A stretch of DNA of 64,000 nt, taken from NCBI RefSeq assembly GCF_028898845.1, contig NZ_CP118574.1, positions 5,305,001 to 5,369,000 of the forward strand. The letters are read 5' to 3'. This DNA comes from Streptomyces sp. WZ-12. GTDB lineage: Bacteria; Actinomycetota; Actinomycetes; Streptomycetales; Streptomycetaceae. The translations under genes and the position numbers were made by a program. A model generated the notes under the pieces. That model ran no database searches and was not told the DNA's origin. It was given only the letters and a program-made list of their open reading frames with translations. Shown here piece after piece: positions 15,922-23,550 of this stretch. How positions within the stretch are numbered: position 1 is the stretch's first letter; each line of letters begins with the position of its first letter.

Positions 15922-18140
15922 GTCATCATCACCGCCCAGGAGCGGTTGAGCTTCCCTTCGAGCATGTGGAGGGCCTGGATCGCGATGAACCCTTCATCGG
16001 TGGTCTCCGAGGGCCCGCCGGGCGCCCGGGAGAAGCCGCCGTCGGAGCTCTGCCGGGCTGCGAGATACCGCATGCAGGCGGGTGCATCGGCAGGCAGCTC
16101 GCCCAGCACGTAGAGCGTCGCGATGGCGTGGTAGGAGCCGACGAAGCTTTCCGCTCCGGACTCCCGGTAACGGAAGCCGCCTGCCTCGGTCTGCAGGCCA
16201 CGTAGCCAGGCAATGGTCTGTTTCGCGTGCGGCGGACGAAGGCCGAGGGCGACGAGGGTGTCCACCACGCGGAAGGTGGCGAACGTGTCCGACGGCGAGC
16301 CGGGCAGGTTGCCGTAGCCTCCGTCGGGGTTCTGGCAGCTCAGGAGGAACGCCACCAGGTCGTCCTCGCGCTCCGGCCGGGCGTCGAGCGCGACCAGCGT
16401 GAGCGCGGCGAGGTGGGAGTGCCAGGCGTCGGGAGGGTAGCCGGGCGCGTTGCCGAACCCGCCTTCGGGGCGCTGGCATGCCTGCACGAACTCCACGCAC
16501 GCGTCGCGGTCGAACGCTGGGTGGTCGCCACCGCCCAGCACGATCGCCGTCAGCACGGCGCAGTACGTCGTGAAAGCCTCGGAGGGAAGGCCGGGCTGCT
16601 CGCCGAAGCCCCCGTCCGGGTTCTGAGTGGCGAACACCCCGGTGAGCGCGCCCGGCACGTTGGGCACCGGCTCGCCCAGGGCCAGAAGGTCAGAGACCAC
16701 GTGCAGTATGGAGAACGTCTGCGCGGTGCGGTCGGACCTGAGACTGAGCGGCGCCCGGTACGGAGTCAGGCCGTAGCCGAGCCCCGAGGCGGTCGACCGC
16801 AGCCAGCGCAGATAGCCCGGAACGTCGACGAGGCCCTCGGACAGCGGCGCGCTCGTCACCCAGGACAGGTCGTTGTCGAAGGGCTGTGGCCGTGGTGGCT
16901 CGGCCGGGGCCGGAGGGCCGGGTGGGACGGCAGGCACCTGGTCGCCAAGCGCCCGCAGAGCGAGGAGCTGTGTCAGAGCATGCTTCTCGTGGAAGGGCAC
17001 ATACGTGGTGTTGCCGACGGCGAACGAGCCGGTGCTGCGCGGCGGTGCCATGACGTGCCGGGCCAGCGGGACCGTGGGGTCAACTGGTGTCGAGAACCAG
17101 CTGCCCTGTCCCTGGAAGACACCACCGGCCTGCGGGTCGCTATACCGCTCCAGCTCAGCGGCTGCCCTTTCGGCCAGCGACTTGAGCTGTGCGGCCGCCT
17201 CGTCGCTGCCGCCGTCGAGGGCAGCAGCCCTACGGACAGCGACAACGAGCAGGGCATGGTCGGCGACGAGCTTGGCAGGAAACGGCGAATCAGGTCGCCC
17301 GTGCAGAGCAGCCACCGGGTCGACGCGAACCACGGAGGAGACGTCGCTGCGGTCCCAGTACCCCCCGGCCCCGACATGCGGGTGGTGGGCGTGGATGTGC
17401 AGCAGCGCCTGCCGTGCGTGGCCGGCAGCGCGGTCGTGCCCGTACCCCCGGCCGCGCTCGTGCAACGCGGACCAGGCCAGGGCGGCCAGAGCGGAGGCGC
17501 GGACGCGGTGGCCGTGCACGGTGTCCGGGTCGCCGCGCGGGGTTAGGCAAGCCCAGACGCCGACATCGGCGACGTACCTTTCCAGATGCAGAGCGGCAGC
17601 GTCGAGGAAAGCGGACCACTCGGGCGCCCCGTCGTCCACCGCGTCGGCGGCCAGAACCAGGACCGCGGCCTGATCCAGCGGACTCGCACCGTCCAGGACT
17701 ATGGCCCCGGTCCGGTCGAGGCGCGCTGGCCAGCTGTGCTCGGTCACCGCCTCCGTCACCTGTCGTAGGCGGTCGCGTGCCACGGCGGCGAGCCCGTCGT
17801 CGCCGAGCAGGGCGCTCGCCCGGTACAGGGCCCAGGCGGCGAGTGCCTGATCTGCGGGTGTGCGGACGTCACCGACCGGATGGGCGGCTCCGGTGACATC
17901 GAGGAGCTCGTGACTGCCGGGGTACTCGGAGTCGTCGAACTCCCTCAATGACGCGAGAAGTTGGATCGCAAGGCGCCGGTCGCTGGGACCGGGCAGCACG
18001 AGCAGGGCGAGTGCGGCATCGCGCAAGGTGCGGTCCGGGGTGATCACATCGCCCGCGTCCCGCCCGATGACTGCGGGGACACGGGCATGCTCGTCCAGGA
18101 CCTGCTCTAGGACGAAGGCGCGCTGGGAAGGCGGACTCAT
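15918..18140 (-). CDS. Two-domain protein with prenyltransferase/squalene-oxidase repeats
   Basis: A 740-aa soluble protein. Residues 1-400 form an all-helical domain reminiscent of six-hairpin or epimerase-type toroids (HGHRVRASALAALAWSAL, GVFQGQGSWFSTPVD). A Pro-rich linker follows at about 404-420. The C-terminal part holds five QW-like repeats about 49 residues apart: QNPDGGFGEQPG (near 506), CQRPEGGFGNAPG, CQNPDGGYGNLPG, LQTEAGGFRYRES and RQSSDGGFSRAPG. Such repeats build the alpha/alpha barrel of class II terpene cyclases and protein prenyltransferase beta subunits. The DxDD cyclase acid motif is not seen; the closest is DAVDD near 166. ATG 18140 has AGGAG 7 nt upstream. It heads the coupled run with the exporter and oxidoreductase. 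Function is open: prenyl transfer, cyclisation or a non-catalytic role. Confidence 0.7.
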   Translation of the reverse strand: MSPPSQRAFVLEQVLDEHARVPAVIGRDAGDVITPDRTLRDAALALLVLPGPSDRRLAIQLLASLREFDDSEYPGSHELLDVTGAAHPVGDVRTPADQALAAWALYRASALLGDDGLAAVARDRLRQVTEAVTEHSWPARLDRTGAIVLDGASPLDQAAVLVLAADAVDDGAPEWSAFLDAAALHLERYVADVGVWACLTPRGDPDTVHGHRVRASALAALAWSALHERGRGYGHDRAAGHARQALLHIHAHHPHVGAGGYWDRSDVSSVVRVDPVAALHGRPDSPFPAKLVADHALLVVAVRRAAALDGGSDEAAAQLKSLAERAAAELERYSDPQAGGVFQGQGSWFSTPVDPTVPLARHVMAPPRSTGSFAVGNTTYVPFHEKHALTQLLALRALGDQVPAVPPGPPAPAEPPRPQPFDNDLSWVTSAPLSEGLVDVPGYLRWLRSTASGLGYGLTPYRAPLSLRSDRTAQTFSILHVVSDLLALGEPVPNVPGALTGVFATQNPDGGFGEQPGLPSEAFTTYCAVLTAIVLGGGDHPAFDRDACVEFVQACQRPEGGFGNAPGYPPDAWHSHLAALTLVALDARPEREDDLVAFLLSCQNPDGGYGNLPGSPSDTFATFRVVDTLVALGLRPPHAKQTIAWLRGLQTEAGGFRYRESGAESFVGSYHAIATLYVLGELPADAPACMRYLAARQSSDGGFSRAPGGPSETTDEGFIAIQALHMLEGKLNRSWAVMMT

Positions 18141-18259
18141 GGACTAGCTCCTGGCTGGACAGGTCGTCAGGTGGACTTCATTCGTTATTCGTGAAACATC
18201 GAATTAGCCGTCATGATGCTAACAGGCATCGGGCGGTCGGCCTAGGTGGGGTGTGGACT

Positions 18260-18838
18260 TCAGCCAGTGAGCGGCTGACGCGCTCGCTCTGCCCCGGCCG
18301 CTGCGTCTCGGCCCGGCCAATCGTCCGCGGGGAGGCGCACATGGTCGGGGCTGAACCGCTCATGCACGTACAGCCGCCTGCCGTCGTCGCACGTGATGAC
18401 GTACGCCTTGTATGCGCATGGCCTGTTTTGGCCGTCCTCTGCCCACACCGCGCTACCGGAGGACAGGACTTCCCGGTGTTGGCGCGTGCGTTGTTCGCGC
18501 AGCCGTTTGCCGAGGGGTGCGAGGTCCTTGGCAGACCCGGACCATCCTGCGGGCGGCGCCGTGAAGACCACGGTGTTCCGGCTGACCGATACCCCGCCGG
18601 GGGTGCGCAGGGCAGAGATGCGTTCCACTGCGGCGCCCTCGGCGGCTAGGTCGAGGGCGGCGATGGCCGCTGGATCGAGCCGAGGCGCGGGCACCAGCTC
18701 CTGGCGGTCGACCTGCACGGTCAGGCGGCAGCCGAGCAGCGCCTCCAGGAGAAGGGTGGTCGAGCCGTCGCTTGTCAGCAGCATGCGCGTGGCGCCAGCG
18801 GCCATCGCCGCTTCGCCGGTTCGCTCAGGTGCAGTCAC
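18260..18838 (-). CDS. Chorismate pyruvate-lyase-like enzyme (hydroxybenzoate synthase)
   Basis: A 192-aa protein resembling the chorismate-lyase family that includes UbiC and mycobacterial Rv2949c. The N-terminal block TSDGSTTLLLEALLG followed by LTVQVDRQELVPAP matches the family opening. The C-terminal YVITCDDGRRLYVHERFSPD carries the Glu of the (T/H)E(L/H/R)F motif, the catalytic Glu in UbiC. The reaction would be chorismate to 4-hydroxybenzoate plus pyruvate. The GTG 18838 start overlaps the glycosyltransferase stop by 4 bp. A class II DAHP synthase in the same cluster fits a need for chorismate. The family call is from memory, so moderate confidence. Confidence 0.6.
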   Translation of the reverse strand: MTAPERTGEAAMAAGATRMLLTSDGSTTLLLEALLGCRLTVQVDRQELVPAPRLDPAAIAALDLAAEGAAVERISALRTPGGVSVSRNTVVFTAPPAGWSGSAKDLAPLGKRLREQRTRQHREVLSSGSAVWAEDGQNRPCAYKAYVITCDDGRRLYVHERFSPDHVRLPADDWPGRDAAAGAERARQPLTG

Positions 18839-20106
18839 CGCTGATTTCCTTCGGCCTCGCCGACCGGCGCCTGGTATTCGCTTCGGGCCCTGGCGGTCAG
18901 GGCGGCAACTGCAAGCAGACCCGCAGCCTTGGCTGTGCCCGGCCCTTCGGGTGCAACGGCGAGCTGGGCGGGAGTCGGCTCGGTGGCCCGGTTCCCGATC
19001 AACGGGCCCACCACGTCCACTAGTTCGTCCACTGGGGGCGCAACGAGGGAGGGGAAGCCAAGTCGGCCGAGGCGCTCGGACGCCTCGACCTCGTGGTACT
19101 CCCCAAGGCTGCTGAGTACGAAGACAGTGGGCACGCGCAGGGCAGCCACCTCGGTCACCGTGATCCACCCCGGCGCCGACAGCAGCACGTCGGCCTCCTG
19201 CAGCAGCGGCATCCAGTCGGGTAAATAGGTGAGGACCACCACGTCGTCGGGCGCCTCCACCTGCTCGCGGCCAAGCAAGACGAGCTGGAGGTCCGGGTGG
19301 TCCTGCTTCAGACGCTGATGGGTGCGTATGTAGTCTTCGATGACTTGCTGCTTGTTCTCTCGGAACATCGTGGTGCCGCCAACGGAACCGACCATGATCG
19401 GCCCGGGACCGAGGCCGAGCGACGCACGGACCACGGAGCCGTCCTGACGCTCGGGCACTTCGCGGATCATGGGGCCGGTGAAGACGGCGTTGCCCTCGAC
19501 CAGCGCGCGGGCCACGGCGGTGCCATCATCGAGCTCTGGGACGTAAGGCTTGTCGGTCAGAACCACCTCCGCCGTGTCGACGATCCACTTGAAGACCGAG
19601 TGCAACGAGTTACGGCCGCGCCGCAGGTCCTCCCGGTTCACCCGGAAGCCGCCCGACTCAAGAGTGCGGTCGTCGATCTGGAAGAGGGTGAAGTCGTACC
19701 GCTCCGTGACCAACGCATGGGGCGTGCCACTGAGGGTGGCCGCCATGCTCGCCGATATGTTGTAGTCGCTGACCACCAGGTCCGGCTTGAGATCCTGGTA
19801 GTACGAGAGATAGCCAAGCACCCGCTCACCGTTGACGAAGGCCGGTGCGAGGTACCCCTTGATGTACGTCTGCCAGTCCAGCTCGCGGGTGAGGTTGCTG
19901 CGCGTCGCGTGGTCGACAAGGTCGCCGGCGACATCGACCACACTGACGCCTGCCTCGCCGAACAGCGGGCCGAACGTCGACTGCAGGGAACCGAGTAGAA
20001 CAGTCAGCTCCACTTCCGGGAGCTGGCGGCGAAGCTCCCGAGCGAGGGCGAGGGCGCGCATGTTGTGCCCCGAACCCGTCGGTGCTGGTGCCAGGACGAT
20101 CCTCAT
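18835..20106 (-). CDS. Glycosyltransferase, GT-B fold, MurG/GT28-like
   Basis: A 423-aa cytoplasmic glycosyltransferase. The N-terminal APAPTGSGHNMRALALAREL is the GT28/MurG-type acceptor-side motif (GSGH). The C-terminal half shows PIMVGSVGGTTMF and the donor-site region LPDWMPLLQEADVLLSAPGW with ITVTEVAALRVPTVFV. No signal or membrane helix is visible. ATG 20106 is preferred over TTG 20109. Codon 295 (19222-19224) is TTA. It overlaps the acyltransferase upstream by 1 bp and the lyase downstream by 4 bp. It is the likely enzyme joining the deoxysugar to the aromatic core; the acceptor is inferred. Confidence 0.85.
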   Translation of the reverse strand: MRIVLAPAPTGSGHNMRALALARELRRQLPEVELTVLLGSLQSTFGPLFGEAGVSVVDVAGDLVDHATRSNLTRELDWQTYIKGYLAPAFVNGERVLGYLSYYQDLKPDLVVSDYNISASMAATLSGTPHALVTERYDFTLFQIDDRTLESGGFRVNREDLRRGRNSLHSVFKWIVDTAEVVLTDKPYVPELDDGTAVARALVEGNAVFTGPMIREVPERQDGSVVRASLGLGPGPIMVGSVGGTTMFRENKQQVIEDYIRTHQRLKQDHPDLQLVLLGREQVEAPDDVVVLTYLPDWMPLLQEADVLLSAPGWITVTEVAALRVPTVFVLSSLGEYHEVEASERLGRLGFPSLVAPPVDELVDVVGPLIGNRATEPTPAQLAVAPEGPGTAKAAGLLAVAALTARARSEYQAPVGEAEGNQR

Positions 20107-21044
20107 CAACTCTTCCTCTCCAAGACTCCAGATGTGGTGTGCCGGGCGGGGATGTCCCCCACGACGACGGCACCGGCAGTGATCACAGCGTCATTGCCAA
20201 TGGCGCAGGGGCCGACGATGGTCGCGCCCGCGCCGATACGCACGCCCGCGCCGATGGACACGGAACCGCCCTGCCAAGGCAGAGAGCGCCGGGTCAGGTC
20301 ATGGCCGCTGGAGACGACAAGCGCCCCGGGACTGAGCTCTGTTCCGGCCCCGATGTCGATGCCATCGGAAGCCTCCAGGATGGACAGCTCGCCGATCCGC
20401 ACGTTGGGGCCGACGCGTAGGCCACCACGGGGTGACGGCCCATCGGCGCGCCCTATGGCGATGACGCCGGCGCCCAGCTCGACGCTGGGGCCGCCCGACA
20501 GGTCGGCGTCGAGCACGCCACCGCCGGCCGCGGTCCAACCATCTGGCAGTGGCCGGCGGTTGGAGTCTGTGCGGGCGCGCACTCTGGCGACGATGGCACC
20601 GAAGTCCGGGGCCCCGTCCTCGACCGGTTGGCGGTGGCGCAGGACACGCGCGGGGCGCCCCACGACGATTGCATCTGGCGGCACGTCGGCCGTGACGTGG
20701 GCGCCAGCCGCCACCACGGCGCCAGGCCCGACGCGGACACCGGGGGCAACCACGGCCCGCGCGCCGATCCAGGCACCGGCCTGCACCTGGACCGGTGCTC
20801 CGCCTCGGTTGCCTATGCGCGCAAGGGAAGCGATCTGACATCCAGAAGCGATGTGTGCGGCCTCCAACAGACAACGGAAGCCGACGAAAACCCCACCCGC
20901 TACAACGGATGCGCGGGCCGCCGTCCCGAAGCGGATCCAGGAACCTGACCCGACGGTTGTGTCCGGGCAGATCTCCGTCTCCGCCTCAATCAGCGCTTCA
21001 GCAGACACCCCCGCGGGAGAGCCGCGGTCGGATTTCATAAACAT
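20106..21044 (-). CDS. Tandem left-handed beta-helix acyltransferase
   Basis: A 312-aa protein built from two hexapeptide-repeat domains. The first resembles sugar N-acetyltransferases of the WbpD type (IGNRGGAPVQVQAGAWIGAR, VPPDAIVVGRPARVLR). The second resembles maltose/nodulation O-acetyltransferases (LVVSSGHDLTRRSLPWQGG, VSIGAGVRIGAGATIVGPCA, AIGNDAVITAGAVVVGDIPA). The start is taken as ATG 21044 with GGGGTG upstream; ATG 21038 is the alternative. It heads the minus-strand run acyltransferase-glycosyltransferase-lyase and is divergent from the dTDP-sugar genes. It probably acetylates the sugar. The fusion is unusual, as each domain alone normally makes a trimer. Confidence 0.8.
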   Translation of the reverse strand: MFMKSDRGSPAGVSAEALIEAETEICPDTTVGSGSWIRFGTAARASVVAGGVFVGFRCLLEAAHIASGCQIASLARIGNRGGAPVQVQAGAWIGARAVVAPGVRVGPGAVVAAGAHVTADVPPDAIVVGRPARVLRHRQPVEDGAPDFGAIVARVRARTDSNRRPLPDGWTAAGGGVLDADLSGGPSVELGAGVIAIGRADGPSPRGGLRVGPNVRIGELSILEASDGIDIGAGTELSPGALVVSSGHDLTRRSLPWQGGSVSIGAGVRIGAGATIVGPCAIGNDAVITAGAVVVGDIPARHTTSGVLERKS

Positions 21045-21528
21045 GACACCCCGTTCCAGCTCGCGCTCGCCAGAAGTGGGGAAGGTGACCACTGGATACG
21101 GCCTCGACAGCCATCTGGGAGCTTCATGGCAGCCGAAACTATCCAGCGTCGCTTCGAATACGCAAGCTCTATCCGGAATTCTAGTGAGGCTCCCGATGCG
21201 CCACAGCGCCGCACGCACATGCTGCCCATTACTGGGAGGGCGGCATTCCGATTGACCAAGATCGAGGTTCCTTTACCCCTCCATGACTTTCCCCTTAATC
21301 GGAGTTTATTCTTCCGCCGACCTCTCGATGTCTTCGCCTCAGAACCTTGTTGCAGCAGGCATGTTCGATGTTCTACGATCCTAGTCGTTGGCCTTGCAGG
21401 CCCTCGTTCACGCTACGCCAAACCCGGGGGAGTCTTGGCGTGAGCTAACTCTTTCCGACGCCAGATCGCGGCCGTCGAGGATATTTCACCAAAACCCCCG
21501 GGGCGAACCGTCAAAGGGTGGGTTAATC
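21045..21528. promoter_or_regulatory. 484-bp divergent promoter region of the biosynthetic cluster
   Basis: No supported gene lies here. The spacer separates the acyltransferase run (minus) from the dTDP-sugar/DAHP synthase run (plus) and must carry both promoters. It is clearly more AT-rich than the flanks (for example TTTACCCCTCC, CCTTAATCGGAGTTTATTCT and GATATTTCACCAAAA). The AAGGGTGGG before 21529 is the rmlB ribosome site. I could not assign sigma boxes with confidence, and no dedicated activator gene is adjacent. Confidence 0.45.
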
Positions 21529-22503
21529 ATGCACGTGCTGGTAACCGGTGGAGCCGGTTTTATCGGCAGTAATTATGTCCGTCGACTGCTCGACGGGCGC
21601 TCGGATATCGCGGCCGACAGGGTTACTGTCCTCGATAAGCTGACCTATGCTGGCAACCTCGCGAACCTCGCACCTGTTTCCGACCACCCAGCGCTGCGTT
21701 TCGTGCAGGGTGACATTGCGGACACTGACCGGGTCCCGGAACTGCTGACCGGTGTCGACGCCGTGGTCAACTTCGCCGCCGAGACCCACGTCGACCGCTC
21801 CATCAGCAGCTCCGCCGAATTCGTCACGACCAACGTCCTGGGCACGCACAATCTGCTGCAGGCCGCCCTGCGTGCTGACGTACCGCGGTTCATCCATGTC
21901 TCCACGGACGAGGTGTACGGGTCCATCGACTCCGGCTCTTGGACCGAGGAGTGGCCGCTCGCCCCCAACTCCCCCTACGCGGCGGCCAAGGCGGGCGCTG
22001 ACCTGCTGGTGCGTTCGTACGCCCGTACTCACGGCATGAATGTCAGCATCACCCGCTGCAGCAACAACTACGGGCCCTACCAGTACCCCGAGAAGGTCAT
22101 CCCGCTCTTTGCAACCACCCTCCTGCGCGGCGGTACCGTTCCCCTCTACGGCGACGGCCTCAACGTTCGAGACTGGCTTCACGTCGACGACCACTGCAGC
22201 GGCATCGACATCGTCCTTGCGAAGGGCATCCCTGGTGAGGTCTACAACATCGGCGGAGGACGGGAACTGACCAACCGTCAGCTCACCGAGTCCATCCTCC
22301 AGGCGTGTGGCGCCACATGGTCATCGGTGCGCGCGGTGTCCGACCGCAAGGGCCACGACCGGCGCTACTCGCTCGACGACAGCAAGCTGCGGGCCCTTGG
22401 CTACCGTCCGCGAGTCAACTTCGAGGAGGGTCTGGCGCAGACGGTCTCCTGGTACCGCGACAACGCCTCCTGGTGGGAACCGCTCACCACAGCCGCCGCC
22501 TGA
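21529..22503 (+). CDS. rmlB: dTDP-glucose 4,6-dehydratase
   Basis: Converts dTDP-glucose to dTDP-4-keto-6-deoxyglucose. The 324-aa extended SDR has the NAD motif VLVTGGAGFIGSNYVRRLLD at the N-terminus, NFAAETHVDRSI, the catalytic region HVSTDEVYGS (Thr-Asp-Glu triad) and the YAAAK Tyr/Lys pair. ATG 21529 is chosen because AAGGGTGGG precedes it and the Rossmann motif starts immediately. It is 59 bp upstream of rmlA. No rmlC or rmlD is in the island, so the sugar is either used at the keto stage or finished by enzymes encoded elsewhere. Confidence 0.95.
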   Translation: MHVLVTGGAGFIGSNYVRRLLDGRSDIAADRVTVLDKLTYAGNLANLAPVSDHPALRFVQGDIADTDRVPELLTGVDAVVNFAAETHVDRSISSSAEFVTTNVLGTHNLLQAALRADVPRFIHVSTDEVYGSIDSGSWTEEWPLAPNSPYAAAKAGADLLVRSYARTHGMNVSITRCSNNYGPYQYPEKVIPLFATTLLRGGTVPLYGDGLNVRDWLHVDDHCSGIDIVLAKGIPGEVYNIGGGRELTNRQLTESILQACGATWSSVRAVSDRKGHDRRYSLDDSKLRALGYRPRVNFEEGLAQTVSWYRDNASWWEPLTTAAA

Positions 22504-22562
22504 CGCGTCACATCAACCTACGTTCCGCCCCACAGACGATCGACGACCTCAAGGGAGAAACG

Positions 22563-23432
22563 ATGCGTGGCATCATCCTCGCCGGCGGCTCCGGAACCCG
22601 GCTGCGCCCGCTCACCAGCGTCCACTCCAAGCAGCTGCTGCCCGTCTATGACAAACCAATGATCTACTACCCGCTGTCCGTACTCATGCAGGCCGGTGTC
22701 CAGGAGATTCTGATCATCTCCGGCCCCGAGTACCTGGAGACGTACCAGTTACTCCTCGGGGACGGCAGCAGACTCGGCATCTCCCTGAGCTACGCCGCCC
22801 AGGACGCACCGCGGGGCATCGCAGAGGCCCTCGTGATAGCTGGGCCCTTCGCCCAGGGCGAGAAGATCTGCCTCGTCCTCGGCGACAACATTTTCTACGG
22901 ACACCGGCTCCCGGACATGCTTCGCCAGGAGGCCGCGCGTCTGGACGGTTGTACGCTCTTCGGCTACCCGGTGAGCGACCCGGAGCGCTACGGCGTCGCG
23001 ACCGTCGACGACGACGGAACCATCATCTCGCTGGAGGAGAAGCCCGCCCAGCCCACGTCGAACCTCGCCGTCACGGGCCTGTACATGTATGACGCCGAGG
23101 CTGTGCAGCGCGCAGCGGACCTGGAACCATCGGCGCGCGGCGAGTTGGAGATCACGGACCTGAACCTCACCTTCGTTCGTGAGGGAAGGGCACGCCTGGT
23201 CAATCTAGGGCGGGGGTCGGCGTGGTTCGACACGGGCACACACGACAGCCTGTTGGAGGCCGCGATGTTCGTCCAGGTCCTTGAGAAGCGTCAGGGCATC
23301 CGCATCTCCTGCCTGGAAGAGGTCGCCTACCGCATGGGCTACGTCGACAAGCAGCAACTGGCGCTGCTCGGCAAGAACCTCTCGCCGTCCTCTGGCTACG
23401 GCCGTTACGTGATGGAGCTCGCGGCTTCCTGA
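22563..23432 (+). CDS. rmlA: Glucose-1-phosphate thymidylyltransferase
   Basis: Makes dTDP-glucose from dTTP and glucose-1-phosphate. The 289-aa product has LAGGSGTRLRPLT, SKQLLPVYDKPMIYYPL, the metal-site region CLVLGDNIFYG and GSAWFDTGTHDSLLEA, all typical RmlA blocks and length. The ATG follows AGGGAG. Codon 63 (22749-22751) is a TTA leucine codon, rare in Streptomyces and dependent on the bldA tRNA. It lies between rmlB and the DAHP synthase gene in one plus-strand run. Confidence 0.95.
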   Translation: MRGIILAGGSGTRLRPLTSVHSKQLLPVYDKPMIYYPLSVLMQAGVQEILIISGPEYLETYQLLLGDGSRLGISLSYAAQDAPRGIAEALVIAGPFAQGEKICLVLGDNIFYGHRLPDMLRQEAARLDGCTLFGYPVSDPERYGVATVDDDGTIISLEEKPAQPTSNLAVTGLYMYDAEAVQRAADLEPSARGELEITDLNLTFVREGRARLVNLGRGSAWFDTGTHDSLLEAAMFVQVLEKRQGIRISCLEEVAYRMGYVDKQQLALLGKNLSPSSGYGRYVMELAAS

Positions 23433-23550
23433 CAGCCATAGCCGTACAGCCCTTGGCTCCACCCAGCGGGCCGTGTTCTCTTCCTCCACTCACCGCATCA
23501 AGCTGCCCGGACGGGTAGCACGACTCACACAGATTCAGTCAGGAGACGTC

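Noticed and set aside
15918..18140. Calling the 740-aa protein a class II terpene cyclase
   Set aside because: The repeats fit the fold, but the DxDD motif is absent and no prenyl-diphosphate synthase is nearby.
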